Shown here: piece by piece, positions 1 through 9,690 of the stretch
How the letters are laid out: every line of letters begins with the position of its first letter
How positions within the stretch are numbered: position 1 is the stretch's first letter
NCBI RefSeq assembly: GCF_002915595.1
Contig: NZ_PQGG01000019.1
Span: 62,001 to 126,000 of the forward strand
From: Zhongshania marina
GTDB lineage: Bacteria > Pseudomonadota > Gammaproteobacteria > Pseudomonadales > Spongiibacteraceae
Direction: 5' to 3'
Length of the DNA: 64,000 bases
Program-made: the position numbers and the translations under genes
The notes under the pieces: generated by a model
What the model saw: only the letters and a program-made list of their open reading frames with translations
Databases searched by the model: none
What the model was told of the DNA's origin: nothing

Positions 1-973
1 CTACGCTGCCACCAGGCTGAACAATCTCATAGGGTGACATCGATGCATCACCGACAAAAATCACCTTATAGTCGGAGCTGTATTTATGCAGAATATCGAG
101 CAGTTGAATACGCTCAGAGTGGCGACGAATATTGTTATCCCACACAGATTCATAAATATAATTGTGGAAATAATAATATTCCATGTGCTTGAACTCGGTC
201 CGCGCAGCAGAGAATAACTCCTCGCAGACGCGAATATGCGGGTCCATAGAACCACCCACATCAAAGAACAACAGCACCTTCACCGCATTGTGGCGTTCAG
301 GCACCATCTTCAGATCAAGCATGCCGCCATTTTTAGCGGTGGAAGAGATCGTGTCGTTAATATCAAGCTCATCCGCCGCACCAGTGCGCGCAAATTTTCG
401 CAAGCGGCGCAGCGCGACCTTGATATTTCGAGTACCCAACTCCACATTGTCGTCGAGGTTTTTAAAATCGCGGCGTTCCCAAACTTTAACCGCTTTTTTA
501 TTTCTGCTTTCGCCGCCAATCCGAATACCTTCAGGGTTGTAACCACTATGCCCATAGGGTGAGGTACCACCGGTGCCAATCCACTTATTCCCGCCGGCAT
601 GGCGCCCCTTTTGTTCATCTAGGCGCTTTTTAAACTCTTCAATAAGCTTATCTAGGCCACCCAGAGACTCGATCTTGGCCTTTTCCTCATCGCTTAGCTG
701 CTTTAAAAACTCTCTTCGCAGCCAGTCGTCGGGAATCATCGCCTCAATAATATCGTCCAAGGTGCTGAGGTCAGAGAAATAGCTACCAAAGGCCTTGTCG
801 AAGCGGTCATAGTATTTCTCATCTTTGACCATGCATATACGAGCAAGCTGATAAAACTCATCGACATCGACAAAGGCGAGACGCGACTCCAAGCCGGCAA
901 TTAAATCTAGCAGTTCGCGAATCGTGACGGGGATACCGGCGTTTCTCAGCCCAAGAAAAAATTGTACTAACAT
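1..973 (-). CDS. VWA-domain (CoxE-like) protein, 3' end cut by window edge
   Basis: Reading leftwards from the ATG at 973, the frame is open to the window edge (about 324 codons). The N-terminal part is helical and charged. The C-terminal part looks like a von Willebrand A domain with the metal-site-like motif LLFFDVGGSMD, where the usual first Ser of DxSxS is Gly. It starts 4 bp after the stop of the MoxR gene, so the two are almost certainly one operon. MoxR ATPases and CoxE-type VWA proteins usually work together as a chaperone-like metal-insertion or maturation pair; the client here is unknown. The family call is firm, the role is inferred. Confidence 0.85.
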   Translation of the reverse strand, partial: MLVQFFLGLRNAGIPVTIRELLDLIAGLESRLAFVDVDEFYQLARICMVKDEKYYDRFDKAFGSYFSDLSTLDDIIEAMIPDDWLRREFLKQLSDEEKAKIESLGGLDKLIEEFKKRLDEQKGRHAGGNKWIGTGGTSPYGHSGYNPEGIRIGGESRNKKAVKVWERRDFKNLDDNVELGTRNIKVALRRLRKFARTGAADELDINDTISSTAKNGGMLDLKMVPERHNAVKVLLFFDVGGSMDPHIRVCEELFSAARTEFKHMEYYYFHNYIYESVWDNNIRRHSERIQLLDILHKYSSDYKVIFVGDASMSPYEIVQPGGSV

Positions 974-977
974 AATA

Positions 978-1829
978 TTAGCCGCGGCTCTCACGGCGAT
1001 GCATAAACGCCAAACGCTCTAGTAAATGCACATCTTGCTCGTTCTTTAATAATGCGCCGTAAAGCGGTGGAATCGCTTTGCTAGCATCGCGGTTTTTCAA
1101 AATTTCGTCCGGAATTTCATCCGCCATCAACAACTTAAGCCAATCTATTAACTCAGAGGTGGAGGGCTTTTTCTTTAAGCCAGGGATTTGGCGGATTTCA
1201 AAAAACATTTCCATTGCATCTGCAACCAGCTGCTTTGAAATATCTGGATAATGAACGGCAACGATTTTCTGCATGGTCGCGCGATCAGGAAAGGTAATAA
1301 AGTGGAAGAAGCAACGGCGCAAAAAGGCGTCTGGCAGCTCTTTTTCATTATTACTGGTAATAATGATTATTGGTCGCTGCTTAGCTTTAACTGTTTCGCC
1401 GGTTTCGTAAACAAAGAACTCCATACGATCTAGCTCAACTAGCAAATCATTTGGAAACTCGATGTCGGCCTTATCTATCTCGTCGATCAATAAAACCACT
1501 TGCTCATCCGCCGCAAAGGCTTCCCAAAGCTTACCGCGCTTAATGTAGTTACCAATATCGTGGACTTTTTCGTTTCCAAGTTGCGAATCGCGCAGACGAG
1601 ATACCGCATCGTACTCATAAAGCCCCTGCTGGGCCTTGGTTGTAGATTTTATGTGCCACTGAATTAGTGGTTTTCCAAGTGACGCGGCAACCTGCTCCGC
1701 TAACAGCGTTTTACCGGTACCTGGCTCACCTTTTATCAATAAGGGGCGCTGCAAAGCCACTGCGGCATTCACTGCCATGCTCAGATCATCTGTTGAAACG
1801 TAAGAATCGGTACCGGTAAATTTCATCAT
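978..1829 (-). CDS. MoxR-family AAA+ ATPase
   Basis: About 283 residues. The start is placed at the ATG at 1829 (or 1826), preceded by AGGA; the longer frame to 1913 has no such support. Walker A is GEPGTGKT, Walker B is VLLIDEIDKAD, and the sensor region IIITSNNEKELPDAFLRRC is typical of MoxR ATPases. The VWA partner follows after 4 bp. MoxR proteins hydrolyse ATP to remodel or mature partner complexes together with a VWA protein. The target is not visible from context. It is divergently arranged from cysK, with about 205 bp between them. Confidence 0.9.
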   Translation of the reverse strand: MMKFTGTDSYVSTDDLSMAVNAAVALQRPLLIKGEPGTGKTLLAEQVAASLGKPLIQWHIKSTTKAQQGLYEYDAVSRLRDSQLGNEKVHDIGNYIKRGKLWEAFAADEQVVLLIDEIDKADIEFPNDLLVELDRMEFFVYETGETVKAKQRPIIIITSNNEKELPDAFLRRCFFHFITFPDRATMQKIVAVHYPDISKQLVADAMEMFFEIRQIPGLKKKPSTSELIDWLKLLMADEIPDEILKNRDASKAIPPLYGALLKNEQDVHLLERLAFMHRRESRG

Positions 1830-2034
1830 TTTTTCCTGACTACAAAAATCGCCCCGTTTATTAACACCGAGCGTGATTAAAAAGACTGCGCAGCAGACTA
1901 CCCAAGCTGGCATTATAAGGCAATTACAAATCAGGCCAGTTATAGTAGAACTACCAGCAAGAATTTTACAATTTCAGCCCTATTTACAGCATTATTGGGC
2001 TAAATTAATCGTTATCAACACTACGGAGACCATT

Positions 2035-2997
2035 ATGTCCGCCCCCTTCGACGATCTAAGCCTAAGCATTGGCAATACGCCTTTAATCAAAATAAACCGG
2101 ATTAGCCAGCACAATATCTTCGTAAAAATGGAAAGCCGGAACCCCGCGAATAGTGTGAAGTGCCGAATCGGCGCCAATATGATTTGGCAGGCCGAGCAAG
2201 ACGGCAAGCTGAAGGCAGGGATGGAGATAGTTGAACCCACCAGTGGAAATACCGGTATTGCACTCGCCTTTGTCGCCGCCGCCCGCGGCTACCCTATTAC
2301 CTTAACCATGCCAAACACCATGAGTATGGAGCGACGCAAAGTATTGCTGGCGCTAGGTGCAAAATTAATTCTGAGCGACGGCAGCAAGGGTATGAAAGGC
2401 GCTATTGCCGCCGCTGAGGCTGTGGTTGAAAGTGATCCCGCGCGCTACTTTATGCCGCAGCAATTTAGTAACCCCGCCAACCCAGCTATTCATGAGCGCA
2501 CCACGGGACCAGAAATTTGGCGTGATACCGATGGTGGCATAGACATATTAATCAGTGGCGTTGGCACAGGCGGCACCCTTTCTGGTATATCTCGCTATAT
2601 TAAAAACACCTGCGGCAAAGCCATCACTACTGTTGCGGTAGAACCGAATTCATCAACCTTGATTCGCAGCGCGCTTGACGGTAGTGAACCCAGCCACGCG
2701 CCCCATAAGATTCAAGGTATTGGTGCAGGCTTCCTTCCAGACAACCTCGATTTGAGTATGGTTGATGCCGCCGAAGCGGTCAGTGATGAAGAAGCAATGC
2801 AATGGGCCCATCGACTGATGAAGGAGGAAGGGATTTTAGCCGGCATCTCCAGCGGCGCTGCAATGGCCGTTGCCGAGCGGGTGGCCTCACAACCGGAAAA
2901 CGCCGGCAAAACTATTGTAGCCATATTACCTGATTCAGCGGAGCGCTACTTAAGCTCAGCGCTATTTGAAGGTGCGTTTACAGAAATAGAAGGCTAA
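2035..2997 (+). CDS. cysK: Cysteine synthase A (O-acetylserine sulfhydrylase)
   Basis: 320 residues, normal for CysK. The start is the ATG at 2035 behind ACGGAGA; the longer frame to 1873 is non-homologous. The PLP-binding lysine lies in [15 protein letters not shown] and the substrate loop is TSGNTG, both CysK-like; PLP phosphate is held by GVGTGGT. The enzyme makes cysteine from O-acetylserine and sulfide in the cytoplasm. The C-terminus [14 protein letters not shown] is also characteristic of CysK rather than CysM. It stands alone and converges on the kinase operon. Confidence 0.95.
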   Translation: MSAPFDDLSLSIGNTPLIKINRISQHNIFVKMESRNPANSVKCRIGANMIWQAEQDGKLKAGMEIVEPTSGNTGIALAFVAAARGYPITLTMPNTMSMERRKVLLALGAKLILSDGSKGMKGAIAAAEAVVESDPARYFMPQQFSNPANPAIHERTTGPEIWRDTDGGIDILISGVGTGGTLSGISRYIKNTCGKAITTVAVEPNSSTLIRSALDGSEPSHAPHKIQGIGAGFLPDNLDLSMVDAAEAVSDEEAMQWAHRLMKEEGILAGISSGAAMAVAERVASQPENAGKTIVAILPDSAERYLSSALFEGAFTEIEG

Positions 2998-3004
2998 GGC
3001 CTAT

Positions 3005-3031
3005 GGCGGAAAAATGCCGTATTTTTCCGCC
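3005..3031. terminator. Hairpin between convergent cysK and kinase genes
   Basis: A perfect 10-bp inverted repeat (GGCGGAAAAA at 3005-3014, TTTTTCCGCC at 3022-3031) with a 7-base loop sits 7 bp after cysK and 8 bp before the end of the opposite-strand kinase gene. The arm carries A/T runs but there is no separate long T tract. Its position suggests a bidirectional terminator. Confidence 0.55.
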
Positions 3032-3038
3032 CACACTG

Positions 3039-4637
3039 CTACTCATTTCTAGCTTGCATAGACTTTTTAAGCGCAAGTAATTTCGCGTTCTGGGCTAGGG
3101 ACTCGTATTTCAATAATTCATCTAGCTGCCGAACGGCTATATCGCTATCAGCTGCGCTCACGGCATCAAGCAGCTTGTCGACTACGGTATCGAGCTTATC
3201 CATTACCTCCTGATTTCGCGGATGCAGGCTGTACGCCCTATCTAAATAAAATAGTGCGCCATTTATATCAGAGAATTTTAGCGCTTGATCTGCCTCGCCA
3301 ATATTATTCAGCAGTTTTTCCTGCACACTTGGCGACAATTCCTCAAAGGGAATGTCTGGCCCAACTTCAGGCGTATAAAGACTCAAATAAGCCGAGAAAC
3401 CTAGTACTACCAATAATAACGCAATACCTAAATGCTTTGCCCTACGACCAGCACCACTAAACTGCCGATAAAACTCATCGGCATTCTGCCAGCGACGTGT
3501 ACGTTCAAAGCTAAGTGCCTTTGATATTGCCTTCCACTGATACTGAGGAATACCCTTTATTCGTTTTGCTTGCATTCCAGCATCGCTGGCTAGGGTCGCT
3601 TTTTTCCGATCGAAAGGATGTTCACCGGTAAAAAGTTGGTAAGCGATAATCCCAAGGGCATAAACATCGTCGGCTGGTGCTGGCGCTGCGCCCTCAAACA
3701 TTTCGTAACTTGCATAGGCTGGCGTTAAGCCGACGACTTCATCAACTTCATCCTGCACAGCACCCTCGACATTTGAGAGTGCGCGAGCGATACCAAAATC
3801 CAGTATTTTTAAAACGCCCTCTTCGGTCACAAAAATATTTTGCGGCTTTATATCTGAGTGAACAATATTACGCTGATGAGCGTAGGCAAGACCTAGACTG
3901 AGTTCATTGATATAGCGGACCGTTTGCTCTCGACTACGCGATGTGTCTTTGATGGCAGTGTCTAATGTTTGCCCCTTTAAGGCCTCCATTGTCATAAAGA
4001 ACACATCACCATCGCGGTCAAAATCGTAAACCGTAATGACATTCGGATGGGCAAGTTTTTGGGACTTATCTGTTTCGCGCTGCAAAGAAATATATGCAAG
4101 CGGGTCTTTGGAAAACTCACCGCTAATCAATTTAATCGCAACGTAGGGATCGTGATGGCGGGCTTCAATTTTGCGCTGATCGACCGCCAAAAACACCGCG
4201 CCCATGCCCCCTTCACCGAGTGTTTTTTCTAATCTAAACCGATCCTTTAGTAAATCACCTACCTTGAATCCGGCGCCACCAGCCCCAGCAGATACCACAA
4301 CAGTATTATCTGGATTAACAATTGCAGTGGCGTCGTCGCTGCCAGCAGTAGTCAGCACCGTGGCATCGTCAAACTGAAAGCTAGCTTCTTCGCCACCACT
4401 AACTATCTCGCTGAGACGCGTCGCGTCATCATCTTCGAGCACCGTTATCGGCGGCGTATCGTCACCAAACTCAAGATTTACAGGGGAGGACAACTCGGTA
4501 ATATCATCGCTAATCACAGAGACATCGCCACAGGCGAGACTGTCGTCAATATCGAATAGCGATTCATCCAGCTCGGTAGACTCATCAATTGAAGAGTTCG
4601 GCCCACCCACTACCTCAGTCTTATCATCCTTCGTCAT
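3039..4637 (-). CDS. Transmembrane Ser/Thr protein kinase (Hanks type)
   Basis: 532 residues from the ATG at 4637, which overlaps the upstream stop by 4 bp (ATGA). Residues 1-125 are acidic and low-complexity with repeated DDAT motifs (about 70, 91, 102). The kinase domain spans about 134-395: glycine loop GEGGMG (141-146), VAIK lysine (169), HSDIKPQN (260-267; Asp262, with HSD in place of HRD) and DFG (280-282). One membrane segment follows (about 402-420), then an extracytoplasmic tail of about 110 residues. It ends a run of genes encoding FHA, caspase-like, barrel and hydrolase proteins. It is likely to phosphorylate itself and the FHA protein's partners; true substrates are unknown. Confidence 0.92.
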   Translation of the reverse strand: MTKDDKTEVVGGPNSSIDESTELDESLFDIDDSLACGDVSVISDDITELSSPVNLEFGDDTPPITVLEDDDATRLSEIVSGGEEASFQFDDATVLTTAGSDDATAIVNPDNTVVVSAGAGGAGFKVGDLLKDRFRLEKTLGEGGMGAVFLAVDQRKIEARHHDPYVAIKLISGEFSKDPLAYISLQRETDKSQKLAHPNVITVYDFDRDGDVFFMTMEALKGQTLDTAIKDTSRSREQTVRYINELSLGLAYAHQRNIVHSDIKPQNIFVTEEGVLKILDFGIARALSNVEGAVQDEVDEVVGLTPAYASYEMFEGAAPAPADDVYALGIIAYQLFTGEHPFDRKKATLASDAGMQAKRIKGIPQYQWKAISKALSFERTRRWQNADEFYRQFSGAGRRAKHLGIALLLVVLGFSAYLSLYTPEVGPDIPFEELSPSVQEKLLNNIGEADQALKFSDINGALFYLDRAYSLHPRNQEVMDKLDTVVDKLLDAVSAADSDIAVRQLDELLKYESLAQNAKLLALKKSMQARNE

Positions 4638-5512
4638 TCCGCGACTCTCCCTAGGGACTCTACTTCCTGCGCTAGTAATTCGGGCCAAAGCTCTACCCAA
4701 CAGCAGCTATGATCAGCATCGTCAAAAATCTTATATTGACCGCCATGCTTCTCTACAAACTTAAGGAGATGGCTAGGAGGAATATTGTCATCCTCAGCGC
4801 CGCTGTAATGTAAGAAATTTATGCCACTGGTATACCCGAGCTGCATGGGATCTAGTGATTCGGACAGTGGCAAATAACGGTGCATTTTTACCCAAGCAGC
4901 CACGTCGAGATTAGCGGACAACGTCACCACCGATTCCAATGTCGGTATTATCGGAGCATAGGTGTCAGAGGCCATCAACATCGCTAAACTTCCCCCACCA
5001 CTGTAACCAATTAAACTAGTAACCCGAATATCGTATTCATCCACCACCTGTTTAAGCGCTGCCGACATGCTCGCCGTAACGGCTGCTGAATAACGCGCAG
5101 AGGTCCAATACTTTTCATTGCATATCCCATCTTGCTCTAAGCCCATATAACAGGGCCGACCAAGATAAAGTACGTTTTCTGGGTCGAGCTTAGCAAGACT
5201 CAATGCCAATGGCCGCTTTGTGGTTGGGTCTTTAGAGATATACTTGCCGCCGAGCCAAGGCCTACCATCACCCTCAATATAAACATGCAAGCGATGGCTT
5301 TCTGGACGGGATATTTTTACATAAGCGATATGATTAAAGGCATCACCAAGAAGTACTCGGCGCTGCATACCATAGTCCTCTGCACGCATATCTAGACGCT
5401 GCGCGGGAGTACTACAGGCGGTAATACAGCTCATCAAAACCAAGCAGCCCAAATACCAAAACGTTCTTTTTCTGAAGGTAGACTGCTTGTTAATAAAACA
5501 CTGGCTATACAT
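4634..5512 (-). CDS. Alpha/beta-hydrolase lipoprotein
   Basis: About 292 residues from the ATG at 5512; a TTG at 5521 is the alternative start. A signal peptide ends in a lipobox (SCITAC), so it is probably membrane-anchored. The nucleophile elbow is GYSGGG and a late DADHSCCW supplies a likely catalytic His, so it fits a serine esterase/lipase-like hydrolase. The 4-bp overlap with the kinase gene means translational coupling and suggests a shared function. The substrate cannot be told from the sequence. Confidence 0.8.
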   Translation of the reverse strand: MYSQCFINKQSTFRKRTFWYLGCLVLMSCITACSTPAQRLDMRAEDYGMQRRVLLGDAFNHIAYVKISRPESHRLHVYIEGDGRPWLGGKYISKDPTTKRPLALSLAKLDPENVLYLGRPCYMGLEQDGICNEKYWTSARYSAAVTASMSAALKQVVDEYDIRVTSLIGYSGGGSLAMLMASDTYAPIIPTLESVVTLSANLDVAAWVKMHRYLPLSESLDPMQLGYTSGINFLHYSGAEDDNIPPSHLLKFVEKHGGQYKIFDDADHSCCWVELWPELLAQEVESLGRVAE

Positions 5513-5585
5513 GGTGCTCAAAGTGGCAGGCTAAAGTGGATTGGCATAAAGGCTTTGCCAGTTTTGTTGCCTATTAAACTATCTA

Positions 5586-6887
5586 TCAAGGTAACTCGTA
5601 TCGTAGACCTACGGTCGCTGTATATTTATCTAAATAGTCATGAAAGAACAAACGCTCGTACACGACGTACGCAGCGAAGCCGCTTCTAAACTGCGCAGAT
5701 GTTCCCCACGATACTGACACCGTACTAGAGTCAGGATCATCCGCCTGATCAGCAAATGTGCTAATGGCACTTTTATCAGCGTCGTTAAGGGTTTGACCAT
5801 TTGAGCTATAGCCGTCGCCACTGTCTGAGATTAACTCTGCTCGCATTGAAGGGAGCAATACCCCCCAGCTTAACAACACGGGGTAATCTGCCTGTACCGA
5901 TAAGGTCAGTATGGTGGTGTCGATATCTTGACTGTCGACACTGCGAATCACACCCGCACCCGATCCTGAGCGTTCGCGGTAGGCATCAATGTCGCCCGAC
6001 AAAAATAGCACCCTTGCCTGAGGTGTTATGCGTAGGCCACCATAGTTTTCTTCAAAACCAACGGCAATATCCCCGTACCAATAATCACCCTCGGTTGACG
6101 CACTAAAACTATCTGCTGCGGTACTACGCGACACATCAATATCTAGAGAACCGTAAGCAAGAAAGCCCGCCACAAAATTATTTCCCCAGTACCTGGCACC
6201 ATGAATACCAAGTGTTGTGGACGACACTTCGCTACCGCCATTCCCGCTGTCTAAATCGCTCTCACCCTCAGATCCGCTAACCGTCATACCTAAGAAAGTT
6301 GCGTCATCTAATCGATAATCAAAGCCGAGAGTAAATGCACTAAGCTCCTGCTCATAACCACTGCTAAGCGCTGTTCCTTTTCGATCACGCTCAGAATATT
6401 CCCCAAAGCTAAATAATGAGATTCGACTGCCATTGCGCAAAGAATCATCATCTGCGTCAGCGCTAGCTGAACCGCCGAAGGCCTGGAAATCAAAGGCAGT
6501 GACTTGCTGGCCTGTATTTCCGCTGCGCTTACGGGCGGCGCGCTGATTAATAATCTTTGTGCCGATAGTCATGGCGACTTCTTGCGCCTGTGTACCGCTA
6601 GACTCACCCACCGTCGCGCCACAATCACCTCGGGTTTCTTGCGTTTCCTGCTCACTAAACTCCGACACTCTCGGTATTCCATTAAAGGCTGATGCAGTAC
6701 TAAATTCACCTGCCCCACCAGTTGCACCCGTCGACGGTGTGCCATCATCAGGATTTTCACCATTATCGGGGTTTGTCACTTTGGGCTTGCATTCCTCCGC
6801 CGCCATAACGGCAGTTGACGGAAGCACACAAAGTCCGCCAAGCGCTAAGCCAATAACCGCAATTTTATTCAAACTGAATTTTTTCAC
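5586..6887 (-). CDS. Outer-membrane autotransporter-type beta-barrel protein
   Basis: About 433 residues from the GTG at 6887; a GTG at 6896 is possible but its purine-rich site is too close. A signal peptide (MKKFSLNKIAV to VMAAEE) is followed by a Gly/Asp/Pro-rich linker, then a barrel of about 280 residues with alternating aromatic strands and the typical end TATVGLRYELP. There is almost no passenger domain, so it is probably a small barrel protein rather than a secreted autotransporter. It lies between the caspase-like and hydrolase genes on the same strand. Confidence 0.75.
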   Translation of the reverse strand: MKKFSLNKIAVIGLALGGLCVLPSTAVMAAEECKPKVTNPDNGENPDDGTPSTGATGGAGEFSTASAFNGIPRVSEFSEQETQETRGDCGATVGESSGTQAQEVAMTIGTKIINQRAARKRSGNTGQQVTAFDFQAFGGSASADADDDSLRNGSRISLFSFGEYSERDRKGTALSSGYEQELSAFTLGFDYRLDDATFLGMTVSGSEGESDLDSGNGGSEVSSTTLGIHGARYWGNNFVAGFLAYGSLDIDVSRSTAADSFSASTEGDYWYGDIAVGFEENYGGLRITPQARVLFLSGDIDAYRERSGSGAGVIRSVDSQDIDTTILTLSVQADYPVLLSWGVLLPSMRAELISDSGDGYSSNGQTLNDADKSAISTFADQADDPDSSTVSVSWGTSAQFRSGFAAYVVYERLFFHDYLDKYTATVGLRYELP

Positions 6888-6963
6888 GCCGCCCACTCTC
6901 TCTTGATATTGCCTCAGCGAAACACGCTACTGCGCAATAATTTTATTCAAAAAAATACCGCCA

Positions 6964-8619
6964 TTAATTGATCTTGGTTTTGGGAACAAAGAAAAAATCG
7001 CCCACTTCATGACCCGCACCCTTAATAATTTTATATACCGGCTCTTGAACAAAGTCATTCAAGCCCGCTTGGCGCTTAACCGGTTCACGAATCGCCGCAA
7101 ATAAATCCGGCGCCGATAACAAACTCGTATTTGAACGCAGGGTATTGATCAACTCCCTAGCAAACACCGAGTGCCCATCGCCTCCCTCATCGATTACTGG
7201 CTTGTCACCGCCGGATGACATCAGTAAGCGAGATCGCCGAGGAAGTTTATATTTAATATACTCGGGGTTATCTGATTCGCGCCCCTGCCCTAAAAACAAC
7301 TGCCCGGGCGCTGACGACAATAAACCGCCATAGCAAGAGTCGGCAATGACCAACACACGCTTAGCCTGAAGGCGACCTAAGTGGTTGCTGACAAATTCAT
7401 TCGACACCCAAAATGCATCGTTAGGCGGTGGATCAGCATTAATCGGCAGCCAGTAACCTGTGTCTCGTTCACCAACATTTACCATGCTGCCGTGGCCCGC
7501 GTAGTAAATAAGCAAATTATCGTTTTCGGTTAATACGCTATGCAGTTCATTGATTGCCTGCATCACCGTCAAGCGATCTGAGTTCAGCAGCAGCTGCACG
7601 TTAAAACCATACTGCTTTTCAAGAATTTCACCAATCTCCTTGGCGTCATTCAGCGGCGTCGCCAAATCATCGAGAACAGCGTAATCTTTGTTCCCAATGA
7701 CCAAGGCGTAATAGCGCCCAAAATCCATGTCATCAACTTTAATACCGTCGCCGCCAGTTGCTGGGGCAACACTAGGCAAAGTTAATGCTGGTGTACGCAA
7801 TTTAGGGATGGTCGAAAGACGGCGCTCAACGCTTGCACGATCATCTTGAACGGATTTTAACAATTGATGCAAGGTCGCCAATTCTGCGGCGGGGGCCGAG
7901 CCATTATTATTCGCCTTTGAAGAATTATTGTTCAGCTGCTTTTTTAGCGATGCTGCCTGCCGATCTAACAAAGCCAATTGCTGATCTTTGGCCTTTAGCT
8001 GGGCAGCCAATTCGGTGCGCAAAGCCTCTTGCTCGCGCTGGGCGGTTTCCTGATAAATTAAGCTGTCTTCAGGCATACCCCAAGCCTGCCGATAATAATT
8101 TATGGCTTTTAACTTGTCTTTCTCAACGCCCAAGCCCTGCTCATACAAGGTCGCCAAATTGAACAGCGCGCTTTTATTGCCCTGTTCCGCCGCTTTTTGA
8201 TACCAAAATATTGCCACCTCATAGTTCGGCTCGGTACCTAGGCCCTTTTCAAAAATCTCACCAACCGACAATTGCGCTTCAGCGTCACCCTCTTCGGCCG
8301 ATGGCAGCCAAACTTTTAAAGCTGTTTTGTAATCGGCGCGATCGTAAGCGACGTATTCGCCGCCACGTATGCGGCAGTCAGCGGCGGTCGTTTTTACAGG
8401 ACGCCTCGGCGTCATATAAGACATATTGCCGAGTTTACGAAGCTGTCCCGGCAATAAGCAGTCCACGATCTGCAGGCCGGCAACAATATCCTCGCTACTT
8501 GGGGGTGCGGCACTCGCCTCGTTATCAGGTGTGTTTGAACATGCCGATACAACTATTAGCGTTAACGCCGCTGAACTGGCAACCCACCACTTATCAAAAC
8601 GTCTCTTCTGATTCGCCAC
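6964..8619 (-). CDS. Sel1-repeat, caspase-like (peptidase C14) lipoprotein
   Basis: 551 residues. A signal sequence ends in VSAC (Cys27 lipidation). Two Sel1-like repeats lie at about 105-180 (GDAEAQLSVGEIFEKGLG, NKSALFNLATLYEQGLG), then a coiled-coil stretch (about 185-230), then a caspase-like domain (about 295-545) with the catalytic dyad His376 (YYAGHG) and Cys429 (ADSCYGG). Bacterial caspase homologues cut after basic or acidic residues in signalling or self-killing systems. Here the enzyme would face the periplasm, which is unusual. It lies in a leftward run with an FHA protein upstream and a kinase downstream. Confidence 0.88.
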   Translation of the reverse strand: MANQKRRFDKWWVASSAALTLIVVSACSNTPDNEASAAPPSSEDIVAGLQIVDCLLPGQLRKLGNMSYMTPRRPVKTTAADCRIRGGEYVAYDRADYKTALKVWLPSAEEGDAEAQLSVGEIFEKGLGTEPNYEVAIFWYQKAAEQGNKSALFNLATLYEQGLGVEKDKLKAINYYRQAWGMPEDSLIYQETAQREQEALRTELAAQLKAKDQQLALLDRQAASLKKQLNNNSSKANNNGSAPAAELATLHQLLKSVQDDRASVERRLSTIPKLRTPALTLPSVAPATGGDGIKVDDMDFGRYYALVIGNKDYAVLDDLATPLNDAKEIGEILEKQYGFNVQLLLNSDRLTVMQAINELHSVLTENDNLLIYYAGHGSMVNVGERDTGYWLPINADPPPNDAFWVSNEFVSNHLGRLQAKRVLVIADSCYGGLLSSAPGQLFLGQGRESDNPEYIKYKLPRRSRLLMSSGGDKPVIDEGGDGHSVFARELINTLRSNTSLLSAPDLFAAIREPVKRQAGLNDFVQEPVYKIIKGAGHEVGDFFFVPKTKIN

Positions 8620-8705
8620 GACCGCCTCCCTTGCTTACGCTAAAGCGTACTCATAAAATCCATCATTTATAGAGCAGTACTGCTTACTTCTAAATTATTT
8701 TAATT

Positions 8706-9518
8706 CTACTGTAACTTACGGAACACCATATCTACTCGACCCAGCGTCACGACGCTTTGATCTTTTAAGACAACTTTTGCACAGGCCTCGTCATCTATAC
8801 GCAGTCCGTTGGTCGAACCGGAATCATCCAAACTCCACTCTCCAGCCTTATATAATAGCCGAGCATGTTGCGATGAAATACTGGGATCATCGACCCGGAT
8901 TTTCACGTCCTGGCCTCGACCGATAGTCCAAAATGCTTCTGTTTTCTTGGCGGAAATACCGTAAACAAGTGGCCTAGCTTGATTGGTATAAAAAACCAGA
9001 ACCACATCCGGATTAAGTTGTTTTGAGGTGATGGTACGTTTTATCAGCTGATCTACTGCTTCTTTGGAGTAAGAAGGGATTTGCTTTGCCACATCTGTCC
9101 AGCCAGAGGGCAGTTGATAAGACTGTTGAAATGAGGTGAGATCGCCGTCTGGCTCCTCATCAATAACGACAGACCCACCACCAGAAAGCTCCTTTTGCGG
9201 TAGGCGCGACGCGACAATGGTTCGACCATCGTCCGCAGTATCTTTAAGGTAATATGCAGTTTCGCCAAACTTGATCACATCACCAACTTTAACCTTGGTC
9301 GGACGCGTTATTTGGCGATTATTCACAAAGGTACCATTGGTAGAGTTGAGGTCCTCCAACAGCCATTCATCATCGACTAAACTTAATTTTGCGTGACGCC
9401 GAGACAGAAGATCTTTTGCAATAGTAATGTCATTAGCACTATCGCGACCGATGAGTACCGATGACGCTGTGATCACATATGAATCACCACCATCTACACT
9501 TACTAATTCCAGATCCAT
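8706..9518 (-). CDS. Double FHA-domain protein
   Basis: 270 residues from the ATG at 9518 (AAGGA six bases upstream; ATGs at 9524 and further up lack this). FHA domain 1 (about 20-88) has GRDSAND, SRRHAKL and NSTNGTFVNN; FHA domain 2 (about 197-266) has GRGQDVKI, ISSQHARL and GSTNGLRIDD. Both keep the Arg, Ser and Asn residues that bind phosphothreonine. There is no membrane segment. It heads the leftward run ending in the Ser/Thr kinase, so it is probably the reader of that kinase's phosphothreonines. Confidence 0.9.
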   Translation of the reverse strand: MDLELVSVDGGDSYVITASSVLIGRDSANDITIAKDLLSRRHAKLSLVDDEWLLEDLNSTNGTFVNNRQITRPTKVKVGDVIKFGETAYYLKDTADDGRTIVASRLPQKELSGGGSVVIDEEPDGDLTSFQQSYQLPSGWTDVAKQIPSYSKEAVDQLIKRTITSKQLNPDVVLVFYTNQARPLVYGISAKKTEAFWTIGRGQDVKIRVDDPSISSQHARLLYKAGEWSLDDSGSTNGLRIDDEACAKVVLKDQSVVTLGRVDMVFRKLQ

Positions 9519-9690
9519 CGGCATCCTTAAAACCGCTTCAAAACGCAAGGCTACAACGCATGCAATCCCGTGCTTCGCGCCTTGGCCTATCCTTATCTTG
9601 AGACATTATTGCTATTAGTAGGCAAAGTATAGCGAATCCGCCGCAATTTAAAAGCAATCACCCTCTGGGAATGCCCCAATGGCCTACGTT

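Noticed and set aside
1873-2034. Longer cysK start
   Set aside because: The extra 54 codons have no CysK homology, while the ATG at 2035 has a good ribosome site.
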